Shown piece by piece: positions 8,325-15,258 of a stretch of DNA of 26,896 nt (the stretch's first letter is position 1; each line of letters opens with the position of its first letter). The notes beneath the pieces are model-generated. The model worked only from the letters and a program-made list of their open reading frames with translations, was not told the DNA's origin and searched no databases. Origin of the DNA: a virus. The translations under genes were made by a program, and so were the position numbers. The stretch lies in the IMG/VR virus record IMGVR_UViG_3300021091_000351, positions 1 through 26,896 of that record. One strand, written 5' to 3'.

Positions 8325-8996
8325 ATGCCATATAAAGTATTAACCGAGCGACAAGATCCCGAAGAATTCGAATATATTGTCGAGGAGAAAAATAGCAAAG
8401 AACAAAGTGCTTTATATGTACGTGGTCCTTACATGGGAGCAGAGACAGTTAACAAAAATAAGCGCAGATATGGCTTACAGAACATGAAGTATGAAGTAGA
8501 CAGATATATTCGGGAGATGGTAGCTACTAAAAGAGCTATGGGTGAGCTCAACCACCCGGCTTCTGCGGAAGTAAATCCTGAGAGAGCGTGTCATTTAGTA
8601 GTGGAGATGTGGCAGGACGGTAACATTTTTTATGGTAAATCGAAAGTACTCTCAACACCCATGGGTCAAATTGTAAGATCTCTTATAAATGATGGGGTGA
8701 AGGTGGGGATGTCGTCTAGAGCATTGGGTAAGTTAACAGAAGAGGGGGATGGTGTCAATAGAGTTGATGACATGCGCCTGATTGCAATTGATTGTGTAGC
8801 GGACCCGTCTTTTAATAAAGCATTTGTTAACGGTATTTTAGAAAGTAAGCAATTTGTATTAAATGGCAGAGGCGACTTTGAAGAAATGTATGAGTCTTTT
8901 GAGAAATCACTTCATTCTCTTCCTAAGAAAGACCTTGAAAAATATTTTATGGAACAAGTACTCACGTTTATTAACGAAATAAAGCATAAAATTTAA
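8325..8996 (+). CDS. 21: prohead core protease (gp21-like)
   Basis: A 223-residue serine protease of T4 gp21/S78 type, which cleaves scaffold and capsid proteins during head maturation. Visible marks are GELNHPAS with the likely catalytic H77, the GMSSRALG block with S130/S131, and AIDCVADPSF with a conserved Asp. The N-terminal YVRGPYMGAETVNKNKRRYG matches the family start. T4 gp21 has 212 residues. It lies upstream of the scaffold and capsid genes in the T4 order. Confidence 0.9.
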   Translation: MPYKVLTERQDPEEFEYIVEEKNSKEQSALYVRGPYMGAETVNKNKRRYGLQNMKYEVDRYIREMVATKRAMGELNHPASAEVNPERACHLVVEMWQDGNIFYGKSKVLSTPMGQIVRSLINDGVKVGMSSRALGKLTEEGDGVNRVDDMRLIAIDCVADPSFNKAFVNGILESKQFVLNGRGDFEEMYESFEKSLHSLPKKDLEKYFMEQVLTFINEIKHKI

Positions 8997-9007
8997 TAAG
9001 TAATAAT

Positions 9008-9421
9008 ATGAACAACGATATACGTACTGAGCCTAGTATCGAAAAAGGTGGTACTAAGATGTGGTATAAAAACGGTGAGCTCCACCGCGAAGATGGGCCC
9101 GCTGTTATTCATCCTGATGGTACTGAGGAGTATTATTTAAACGGCATACAGCAACTGCCCCCTCCGCCTTCTGAAATCAAAATTGATCCAGCACACTTAG
9201 CCAATGCTGGACCTGCTAAGCCTAGTATCGAAAAAGATGGTACTAAGATGTGGTATAAAAGCGGCGAACTTCAAAAAAAGAAAGTTAATGAGAGCAATAT
9301 CGTTAAATTTATTTGCTCTATTACGGAAAAAAAATATAGTGAGGCCGATAAGTATTTACAGCACGAAATCGATAATCGTATTAGATCAAAAATTTTAAAG
9401 TGTTTAAAAGACCATGAGTAA
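9008..9421 (+). CDS. repeat protein with scaffold-like C-terminus (gp67/gp68 position)
   Basis: A 137-residue protein with two copies of a PSIEK-x-GTKMWYK-x-GEL repeat (about residues 9-25 and 72-88). The first continues into HREDGPAVIHPDGTEEYYLNG, as in bacterial and phage MORN-like 'WYKNGELHREDGPA' repeats. The last 45 residues (NESNIVKFICSITEKKYSEA and onward) look like the short helical prohead-core motif found in small core proteins of T4-like phages. The position between protease and scaffold equals that of T4 gp67/gp68 in gene neighbourhood. It may be a fusion of a core peptide with a tandem-repeat domain. The stop overlaps the scaffold start by 8 bases. Confidence 0.5.
   Translation: MNNDIRTEPSIEKGGTKMWYKNGELHREDGPAVIHPDGTEEYYLNGIQQLPPPPSEIKIDPAHLANAGPAKPSIEKDGTKMWYKSGELQKKKVNESNIVKFICSITEKKYSEADKYLQHEIDNRIRSKILKCLKDHE
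9031..9081. repeat. direct repeat copy 1 (with 9220-9270)
   Basis: A 51-base segment repeated 189 bases later with 47 of 51 bases identical by my alignment. It encodes the PSIEK-x-GTKMWYK unit of the repeat protein. The high DNA identity suggests a recent in-frame duplication. Confidence 0.85.
9220..9270. repeat. direct repeat copy 2 (with 9031-9081)
   Basis: The second copy of the 51-base repeat within the same gene. It diverges from copy 1 after GEL, where HREDGPA is replaced by QKKKVNES, so the second protein repeat is truncated and runs into the scaffold-like tail. Confidence 0.85.
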
Positions 9422-10292
9422 AGATATTAAAACATTACTTAAAGAAGCCACCAAAGACCTTCTAACGGAGGATACACTTAATGGCATTGAACAGGCGTTT
9501 GACGTTGCCGTCAAAGAGCGTTCCAATATTCAGGTTGAGAAAGCTCTCCTAGAGCAAGACAATGAATACGCGGACAAGCTCGAAAAGCTTGTTAACGCCA
9601 TCGACAAAGACCATACTCTCAAACTTAATCGAGTGATGGAAGCTATTGATATCAATCATGCCAAAAAGCTTAAACACGTCATTATGAGTTATGAGAAACA
9701 ACTAACTGAGGAGGCTGGTAAGTTTAAGGGTGATATGGTGAATACACTCAGTAAGTATCTCGATATGTATCTTGAAGAGAAGATTCCTACACAATCTATT
9801 CAAGAAGCAACTTTTAATAAGAGATCTACTCTCGTTTTACAAGAAATTAAAAAAATTCTTGCTGTTGATCATGCCATGGCTCAAGAATCCATTAGGGAAG
9901 CCGTTGTGGACGGTAAAAATACTATCGATGAGTTGCAGCAAACTGTTGACGAACTGTCTAAAAAGAATAAGCAGCTCTCCGAGGCTTATGTGGTTACTAA
10001 ATCACAACTACTCGTGGAGCAGAAGATTTCTGATCTTGATGAAGAGAGGAAAGCTTACATGCACAAAATGCTTGAGAGCAAATCCCCTAAGTATATTACT
10101 GAAAATTTCGAATATATATTGTCTCTATATGATAAAAATGAGGAGGAGACATTAGATATTCTTAAGGAACAAGCCACTGCGTCAACGAATGTTGTGGATG
10201 CAGAGGTGCCTAAGATAGTCGAAGAGAGTGCTGGAGAGTCTGTTATAGACCCTGCATTCAGAAATTACTTATCTGAGTTAGGTAAATACTAA
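9414..10292 (+). CDS. 22: prohead core scaffold protein (gp22-like)
   Basis: A 292-residue, highly charged, mostly helical protein with long Glu/Lys heptad-like stretches, for example ELQQTVDELSKKNKQLSEAY in the centre, the pattern of T4 gp22. It forms the inner core on which the capsid assembles and is degraded by the gp21 protease. The start MSKDIKTLLKEATKDLLTED and the C-terminal FRNYLSELGKY fit the family. It overlaps the upstream gene by 8 bases and lies directly before the capsid gene, as in T4. Confidence 0.85.
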   Translation: MSKDIKTLLKEATKDLLTEDTLNGIEQAFDVAVKERSNIQVEKALLEQDNEYADKLEKLVNAIDKDHTLKLNRVMEAIDINHAKKLKHVIMSYEKQLTEEAGKFKGDMVNTLSKYLDMYLEEKIPTQSIQEATFNKRSTLVLQEIKKILAVDHAMAQESIREAVVDGKNTIDELQQTVDELSKKNKQLSEAYVVTKSQLLVEQKISDLDEERKAYMHKMLESKSPKYITENFEYILSLYDKNEEETLDILKEQATASTNVVDAEVPKIVEESAGESVIDPAFRNYLSELGKY

Positions 10293-10311
10293 TTCAGCAT
10301 TAATCAACATG

Positions 10312-10326
10312 AGGTTGTTTCAACCT
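10312..10326 (+). promoter_or_regulatory. small hairpin in capsid gene leader
   Basis: AGGTTG-TTT-CAACCT forms a 6-bp stem with a 3-base loop, 31 bases before the capsid ATG. There is no U-run, so it is not a terminator; it could stabilise or process the highly expressed capsid mRNA. A GGAG ribosome site follows 11 bases before the ATG. The role is inferred. Confidence 0.35.
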
Positions 10327-10357
10327 GAACCACAGATATTATGGAGAAAAAGCAAAT

Positions 10358-11884
10358 ATGAGTAATCAAATTCGTCCTTCAACAGCGTACATCAGTGAGA
10401 GTCGCGCGAAAGGTCTGTTAGACAAGTGGAAGCCTGTGCTTGAGTACAGCTCTGCTAACGTTCGTGCAATCGAAGATGATCACACTAAGTTAAATACCGC
10501 TATTCTTCTAGAGAATCAGGAACAGTGGTGCCATGAAGCTTCTAATAGCTCCGGCGGCACCGGTTCTGTGTTTTCTAACGGCACCCCTAACGCGGGCGCC
10601 TTTGGTAACCAGTTCCCTTCTCAGAATGATAGTAGTTACGCGCCTGGTGATTATCGTCTACCGAAGATCCTCATCCCGATGATTCGTCGTACGTTCCCTG
10701 AGTTGATCACTAACGAAATCGTTGGCGTTCAACCCATGAGCGGTCCGGTTGGACTTGCTTTTGCTCTTCGCTACAAATATGAGCCAACTAGTTTAGGTTA
10801 TGGTAACAACGTGCACGATGGCAGCAGCAATCAGCAATTTGCTGTTGCTGGTGGTCGCGAGACCATCAATCGCGCACTTTCAACTAACCCTGAACTTGGC
10901 TATCAGTTCCTCGACACTCGTTTCACGGGTACAACATCTACAAAGTTGACCGGCAATGCAGATTTTGCAATTGCCGCGCAAGACTCGGGTGTTGCTCAGT
11001 TGCTCAGTCAGTTTGAGCTTAACAGCAACATTCCTCAGATGGTTGTGTCTTTTGAGAAGACTGCTGTCGAAGCTGGTACTCGTAGATTAGCGGCTCGCTG
11101 GTCAGTTGAATTGGAACAAGATCTGAAGAACATGAACGGTATTGATATCGATTCTGAGCTCACAAACGCCATGTCGTATGAGCTACAGGCCGAAATCGAC
11201 CGTGAAATGATCATCAGAATGATCCAAACAGCCCTCAATGGTGGTCTTGGAACCGGATATTCTATCTGGTCCCCTGCCTCTGCTGACGGCCGCTGGCTTG
11301 TTGAGAGAAACCGCGACTTCTATCAAAGACTCATAATTGAGGCTAACCGTATCGCCGTGCGCAATCGCCGAGGTGCAGCAAACTTTATTGTTGCTACTCC
11401 TCGAGTTTGTGCTATCTTGGAAATGCTCCCTGAATTTCAGTGGGCTCCGGTCCAAGGTAACGTCAATACGCAGCCTGTCGGAGTTGCAAAAGTGGGTACT
11501 CTCGGTGGAAGATTCAACGTATATCGTGACACACGTACGGAAGCTCAGTTCGAAGCAAATGCTGGCGGTAATTTCGCCGGCTCTGCCTATCCGAGCAACG
11601 GCGCCTCGTTTGGTGGAACCTACACTCGTTCTACTCGTCTTGAGTATGCCCTCTTGGGCTACAAGGGACCTGAGTTCTACGACACAGGTATCATCTACTG
11701 CCCGTACATTCCTGTCATGGTACAGCGTACAATTGGTCCGAATGACTTCTCACCTCGCGTGGGAATGTTGACTCGCTACGGCGTTGTCGACAATATCTTC
11801 GGCGCTAACTTGTACTATCACGTTATCATCCTCAAGAACCTCGGCGAAGCATTTACACCTGGTACACAATCTGTGTATTTCTAA
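10358..11884 (+). CDS. 23: major capsid protein (gp23-like)
   Basis: A 508-residue T4-type major capsid protein (T4 gp23 has 521). GVQPMSGPVGLAFALRYKY (123-141) matches the conserved GVQPM block of gp23, and the N-terminal SRAKGLLDKWKPVLE is a typical propeptide. A likely gp21 cleavage site is after HE at residue 60, by comparison with T4 cleavage before Ala in a similar context. It assembles the HK97-fold head shell and probably needs the GroES-like protein encoded at 1006. The gene uses more C-ending and GC-rich codons than its neighbours, as expected for very high expression. It is followed by a strong terminator. Confidence 0.95.
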   Translation: MSNQIRPSTAYISESRAKGLLDKWKPVLEYSSANVRAIEDDHTKLNTAILLENQEQWCHEASNSSGGTGSVFSNGTPNAGAFGNQFPSQNDSSYAPGDYRLPKILIPMIRRTFPELITNEIVGVQPMSGPVGLAFALRYKYEPTSLGYGNNVHDGSSNQQFAVAGGRETINRALSTNPELGYQFLDTRFTGTTSTKLTGNADFAIAAQDSGVAQLLSQFELNSNIPQMVVSFEKTAVEAGTRRLAARWSVELEQDLKNMNGIDIDSELTNAMSYELQAEIDREMIIRMIQTALNGGLGTGYSIWSPASADGRWLVERNRDFYQRLIIEANRIAVRNRRGAANFIVATPRVCAILEMLPEFQWAPVQGNVNTQPVGVAKVGTLGGRFNVYRDTRTEAQFEANAGGNFAGSAYPSNGASFGGTYTRSTRLEYALLGYKGPEFYDTGIIYCPYIPVMVQRTIGPNDFSPRVGMLTRYGVVDNIFGANLYYHVIILKNLGEAFTPGTQSVYF

Positions 11885-11900
11885 TAGGTGTTGAATCAAT

Positions 11901-11938
11901 AAAACCTTACAGCGGATACCGCTGTAAGGTTTTTTTTT
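11901..11938 (+). terminator. rho-independent terminator after capsid gene
   Basis: A perfect 15-bp inverted repeat (AAAACCTTACAGCGG, loop ATA, complement), with the core CCTTACAGCGG followed by an uninterrupted T-run of nine or more. It begins 16 bases after the capsid stop codon. Confidence 0.95.
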
Positions 11939-11986
11939 AATTTATTTGAGCGCTAAAAAAACTACATTTATAGAATAAGTATTTAT

Positions 11987-12358
11987 ATGTCATTTCAAAA
12001 CTTTGATAGTGTTGTAAAAAATCCTAACAATACATTTCCAATTAGCTTAAATTTAAGCTTAACATCAAATAGCGTCGCTCTCGATAGTACCGCCGGGACT
12101 GTGGAGGCGTTGTTATTCACTGCGCGTACTACGACAACTGGTGTGTTGTGCTCTATTTCGGGCGCTAATAATGGAAGTACTTTTACTTGCAGAGTAGATA
12201 AAGCGTATCACGGTGACACGTTTGCTGTGTATTACAGCGACAGGTCGAGCTCTTTATTTACCTGCAACACGGCTTCTGTAACTCAATCTCTCACACCCAA
12301 TAGCTTTAATGCGCAGGGACCTGAGTTCTTACGTTTAAATAATCTTGGTTATATCTAA
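11987..12358 (+). CDS. hypothetical small protein, possible virion component
   Basis: A 123-residue Ser/Thr/Asn-rich protein with little charge and predicted beta strands, lying right after the capsid terminator. I do not recognise a family. The composition (FPISLNLSLTSNSVALDSTA, then FTARTTTTGVLCSISG) resembles small virion decoration or fibre proteins of marine phages. It has three cysteines but no paired motif. It is convergent with the QueF gene. A structural role is inferred from composition and location only. Confidence 0.5.
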   Translation: MSFQNFDSVVKNPNNTFPISLNLSLTSNSVALDSTAGTVEALLFTARTTTTGVLCSISGANNGSTFTCRVDKAYHGDTFAVYYSDRSSSLFTCNTASVTQSLTPNSFNAQGPEFLRLNNLGYI

Positions 12359-12417
12359 GTGTAGAGCGGTTGTTTTTCTCACGCCGCATTACTACTAATT
12401 GGTATAATATTGAAAAA

Positions 12418-13332
12418 TCATTGTCTTGCAGTCTTTTTAAATATAATTTTTGGATCAGTAAATATCCTGTAGATACCTTTAATGTTATTTGATCTAATAG
12501 GATTGATATCTATACCGCCGCGTCTCACGTACAAACACATTACCGTCAGTTCGATTGGATTAAATGCATCATATAACCTCTTATAGATAGTCTCACAAAT
12601 CTCCTCGTGAAAGTGACACTCATCTCTAAAGGATATTATATACTTAAGTAGAGCGGCAGGATCCAGACTGTGACTGCCCTTATAGGTAATATAGACATCG
12701 CCCCAATCCGGCTGACTGGTCACCCTGCAATTACTTTTAAGTAGTGACGAGTGATATTTTTGTTCTGTTACTGCCTGTTTATTGTACTGACTCGATCTAA
12801 GTAGCGTTGAATTTTCTGAATATATATTACACGAGACATTTTTATTGCATTCCATATATTCTAGAGTAATAAAATCGTGAATATCATCTACTATATCTGT
12901 ATATCCTGTATTAGTAGTAGAGGGAAAGATTTTACAAATAACGCTTGTCTCTAGGAGAAAAGATAAATCTTCAGCCACAAGCTTTTCGATAGAGTTATAA
13001 ATTTCCTCTCGTTCGACATTGTCGAAATATGTCATGTTGAGAGAGTTTAAATAGAGTTTGAGAGACTTAGATTCTACAATATAGGTGCTATCACAAGGAT
13101 AAATAATTTTAGCCAAACCCGTAACCGGAACCCCGTTAGCGTTCAAACAGGATATCTCGTAAGCGTTCCACAAATCGTACCCTACAAAGGGCAGATTATC
13201 CTCAGTTATGTTGAGATGTTGACGATTATTAGATCTCGCTTCCCTTACAAGTAAGCTAGGGTCATACTTGGATTTATATTTACTTGTTTGACCGAGATGT
13301 TTGATGATATTGCTATTATCTAGATATGACAT
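12418..13332 (-). CDS. queF: QueF, NADPH-dependent 7-cyano-7-deazaguanine (preQ0) reductase
   Basis: A 304-residue bimodular (E. coli-type, 282 residues) QueF that reduces preQ0 to preQ1 with NADPH. The catalytic cysteine is in LKSNCRVTSQPDWGD (C202) with D209 nearby; the substrate loop FHEEICETIY (H242, E243), the VESKSLKLYLNSLNMT block and RRGGIDINPIRSN are all present, so it should be active as a nitrile reductase. It is the last gene of the - strand operon and overlaps the pyrophosphatase gene by 17 bases. In phages QueF supplies preQ1 for 7-deazaguanine DNA modification; linkage to the DpdA-like gene supports this. The upstream preQ0 pathway is not seen here. Confidence 0.93.
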   Translation of the reverse strand: MSYLDNSNIIKHLGQTSKYKSKYDPSLLVREARSNNRQHLNITEDNLPFVGYDLWNAYEISCLNANGVPVTGLAKIIYPCDSTYIVESKSLKLYLNSLNMTYFDNVEREEIYNSIEKLVAEDLSFLLETSVICKIFPSTTNTGYTDIVDDIHDFITLEYMECNKNVSCNIYSENSTLLRSSQYNKQAVTEQKYHSSLLKSNCRVTSQPDWGDVYITYKGSHSLDPAALLKYIISFRDECHFHEEICETIYKRLYDAFNPIELTVMCLYVRRGGIDINPIRSNNIKGIYRIFTDPKIIFKKTARQ

Positions 13333-13828
13333 AAGCGCTGTGATATTTCTTAATAATATTAAGTGTTTCTTGTCTATTTGTCCAGTTGTTTATTGCAACT
13401 ATTTTACCTTCAAGGTTTTTATAGTTACGGAAAAAATCCTCAAATATATGGAGAGCTACTTTATCTAGGTCTGTGTATTCGGTATAATTATTAAAATTAA
13501 ATGCGGGTACTCCTAATATTTTATAATCATTAACACCATGATCGACCATATTCATGCAACCTAAAATCTTACATTCTACTAAGGTACCTCTCTCTATGGG
13601 TAAAGAGCTATGGATCATGATATCTAAAGGGTCGCCGTCTTGCGCAATAGTTTGAGGTATGAAACCGTAGTTAACAGGGTAGCGCATAGAGCTAATTAGA
13701 TACCTGTCGAGCTTAAAGAGATTGGTCTCAACATCATATTCATACTTCGCGCTAGTATCTTTAGGTATCTCCACAATACAATTAGTATACTCCGGAAATT
13801 TCTTACCTATGGGTGTATCAATAAGCAT
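13316..13828 (-). CDS. ppa: family I inorganic pyrophosphatase
   Basis: A 170-residue soluble inorganic pyrophosphatase (E. coli PPase has 176). The signature QDGDPLDIM (D64, D66, D69), KYEYD (28-32), YPVNYGFIP (50-58) and the C-terminal DKVALHIFEDFFRNY block are all present. It hydrolyses PPi and draws nucleotide-polymerising or activating reactions forward. Start and stop overlap its neighbours (11 and 17 bases), so it belongs to the modification operon. A phage-encoded PPase is uncommon; it might remove PPi released in DNA synthesis or in a nucleotide-activation step. The link to DNA modification is inferred from position only. Confidence 0.92.
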   Translation of the reverse strand: MLIDTPIGKKFPEYTNCIVEIPKDTSAKYEYDVETNLFKLDRYLISSMRYPVNYGFIPQTIAQDGDPLDIMIHSSLPIERGTLVECKILGCMNMVDHGVNDYKILGVPAFNFNNYTEYTDLDKVALHIFEDFFRNYKNLEGKIVAINNWTNRQETLNIIKKYHSAYVISR

Positions 13829-14381
13829 TTTTAAGTACTTCTTTAATCGTTTCTATTCTATCTTTTACGTTGCCTTTGAGTCTTACTATCAAGGGCCTAT
13901 GTATGTTGATAGTTGATAACAGTTTAAGTTCTGTTTCAAATAAATTTATAATACCATCTCTAAACTGTTTGTCTGTGCTTCGCACACCATCATCGACCAA
14001 AGGTATATTAGGGTCTGTATAAAAAATTAAATCATAACTAAACAACCCCCCTTGCAGATATGTTTGCGCTGAAAAATCGTAGATTTGTTTTGATACTTTA
14101 CCTGCATCAAAAAAATATCGCGTATATATGTATCCATCTAAAGAGCATCTATCTAAAACAGCGTTATTCATTTTCATATTTTTTATATGATCAGCTGTAA
14201 TAAGAATCTGAGTATAATCATAATTATCACTATCATTATTGATAGGCACGTTGTTTTCTCTTTTTATACGCCTGGTAACTTCTTCAACAAAAGAATACCC
14301 CGTTAATTGGGGTAACTTTTTACACTCTTCAAGTAAAGTAGATTTGCCGCTCGATTGAGCTCCCGAAAAAGCGATTAGCAT
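13818..14381 (-). CDS. P-loop NTPase/kinase, AAA_28 / NadR-like
   Basis: A 187-residue P-loop protein with Walker A GAQSSGKST (7-15), the DRCSLDGYIYTRYFF block (about residues 76-90) and YDLIFYTDPNIP (about 115-126), the pattern of the AAA_28/NadR nicotinamide-riboside-kinase-like group. Such proteins phosphorylate nucleosides or related small molecules. In this operon, between pyrophosphatase and the Nmad1-like gene, it could phosphorylate a (deoxy)nucleoside or nucleotide, possibly recycling modified bases or NAD precursors. The substrate cannot be told from sequence. It overlaps the PPase gene by 11 bases and lies 8 bases after the gene before it. Confidence 0.75.
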   Translation of the reverse strand: MLIAFSGAQSSGKSTLLEECKKLPQLTGYSFVEEVTRRIKRENNVPINNDSDNYDYTQILITADHIKNMKMNNAVLDRCSLDGYIYTRYFFDAGKVSKQIYDFSAQTYLQGGLFSYDLIFYTDPNIPLVDDGVRSTDKQFRDGIINLFETELKLLSTINIHRPLIVRLKGNVKDRIETIKEVLKNAY

Positions 14382-14389
14382 AATTTATA

Positions 14390-14692
14390 TTATTTACCCC
14401 ACTTATTTCTATCAACTAAAATTGCTATTTTTGCTAGTAAGGCAATATCTTTAAATGCATCTTCGATAGGTTCGTTAGCAGCTTCGGTTACGCCTTTTTT
14501 AATTACAAGATTGATAAGTCTTTGCACCTTATCATTTATTCTAAAGATAAGAGCTGACTTAGCTACTCGTTGACCTTCCAGTGTGCTGAGATCTTGACCT
14601 ACTGTTACATTACCGCTACCATAATCATGCTGTTTTTTAAGAAAAAGTTTGTATTCTTCTTCTAAAGTATCTTTTAACCCTTTACAGGTCAT
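14390..14692 (-). CDS. DUF1599 / nucleotide modification associated domain 1 (Nmad1)
   Basis: About 100 residues from the ATG at 14692. That start is preferred over the ATG at 14755 because it gives an ATGA overlap with the formyltransferase stop, and because the recognisable domain begins right there (MTCKGLKDTLEEEYKLFLKK). The blocks KKQHDYGSGNVTVG, RINDKVQRLINLV and EPIEDAFKDIALLAKIAI fit DUF1599/Nmad1, a helical family found beside phage base-modification genes. Its exact role is unknown. The longer reading would add 21 residues overlapping the upstream gene by 67 bases. Confidence 0.72.
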   Translation of the reverse strand: MTCKGLKDTLEEEYKLFLKKQHDYGSGNVTVGQDLSTLEGQRVAKSALIFRINDKVQRLINLVIKKGVTEAANEPIEDAFKDIALLAKIAILVDRNKWGK

Positions 14693-15258
14693 AGGATACA
14701 ATTGCTCAATTTCGTAGTAGTTAGGTTCAGTTTTTGTTTCAGGAATATTACCCATAAATTGATTGAGACGTTGTGTAGTTTATTAATAACTGCGCAGGTG
14801 TCGAGATTTTCAATCGATACCTCTTTTGAAGCGAGTATCTGGCCTTCATCTACTCCCTCTGTTACTTCATGTATTACTGATCCAGAGGTAGGTAGTTTAA
14901 GGTTTACGGCCTTTGCTTGGGGGTCTTTACCTTTAAGCTCGGGGTATTTAGTTATAAGACCTGGGTGCCCGTTATATATTGTATATCTTTTACATATACT
15001 CGGCGGTATGATGCGTAACCACCCGTTGAGAGTAATTATTTTATTGTCTGGGTCACCTAGAATATTATTATATACGCTTTCGTTCAAAGGTGAAGGTGTG
15101 AATATTAATTGATCCTTTTTTATTTTACTGTTAATTTTTGATATATTTGTTTGATTGGTAATAAGTTTATCTGGGTATATATCCAGCTGGCGCGAAATCT
15201 CAACAATTTCTGAACCAGATTGTGAAAATAGCGCGTACCACCTCATATTAGCGACCAA
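14689..15258 (-). CDS. dpdN: formyltransferase, candidate dPreQ1 formyltransferase DpdN
   Basis: A 189-residue protein with the formyl-tetrahydrofolate formyltransferase active site: N96-G-H98 in YNGHPGLITKYPELKG and D137 in EGVDEGQILASKEV, matching the Asn-His-Asp triad of GART and Met-tRNA formyltransferase. It is shorter and more divergent than either housekeeping enzyme. It lies between a DpdA-like transglycosylase and Nmad1 in an operon with QueF. Published work on phage 7-deazaguanines named DpdN as the predicted formyltransferase converting dPreQ1 to formylated dPreQ1, and this context fits that closely. The start at 15258 overlaps the upstream gene by 11 bases; an in-frame ATG at 15246 is also possible. 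Confidence 0.78.
   Translation of the reverse strand: MVANMRWYALFSQSGSEIVEISRQLDIYPDKLITNQTNISKINSKIKKDQLIFTPSPLNESVYNNILGDPDNKIITLNGWLRIIPPSICKRYTIYNGHPGLITKYPELKGKDPQAKAVNLKLPTSGSVIHEVTEGVDEGQILASKEVSIENLDTCAVINKLHNVSINLWVIFLKQKLNLTTTKLSNCIL

Noticed and set aside
11980-11987. TATTTATA, a late box on the opposite strand
   Set aside because: It would transcribe leftward into the capsid terminator and capsid antisense; no - strand gene lies there.
12418-13332. QueF-like amidinotransferase (archaeosine or G+ type)
   Set aside because: The long bimodular form with the E. coli-type catalytic Cys, Asp and His-Glu blocks fits the nitrile reductase; amidinotransferase QueF-like proteins are short.
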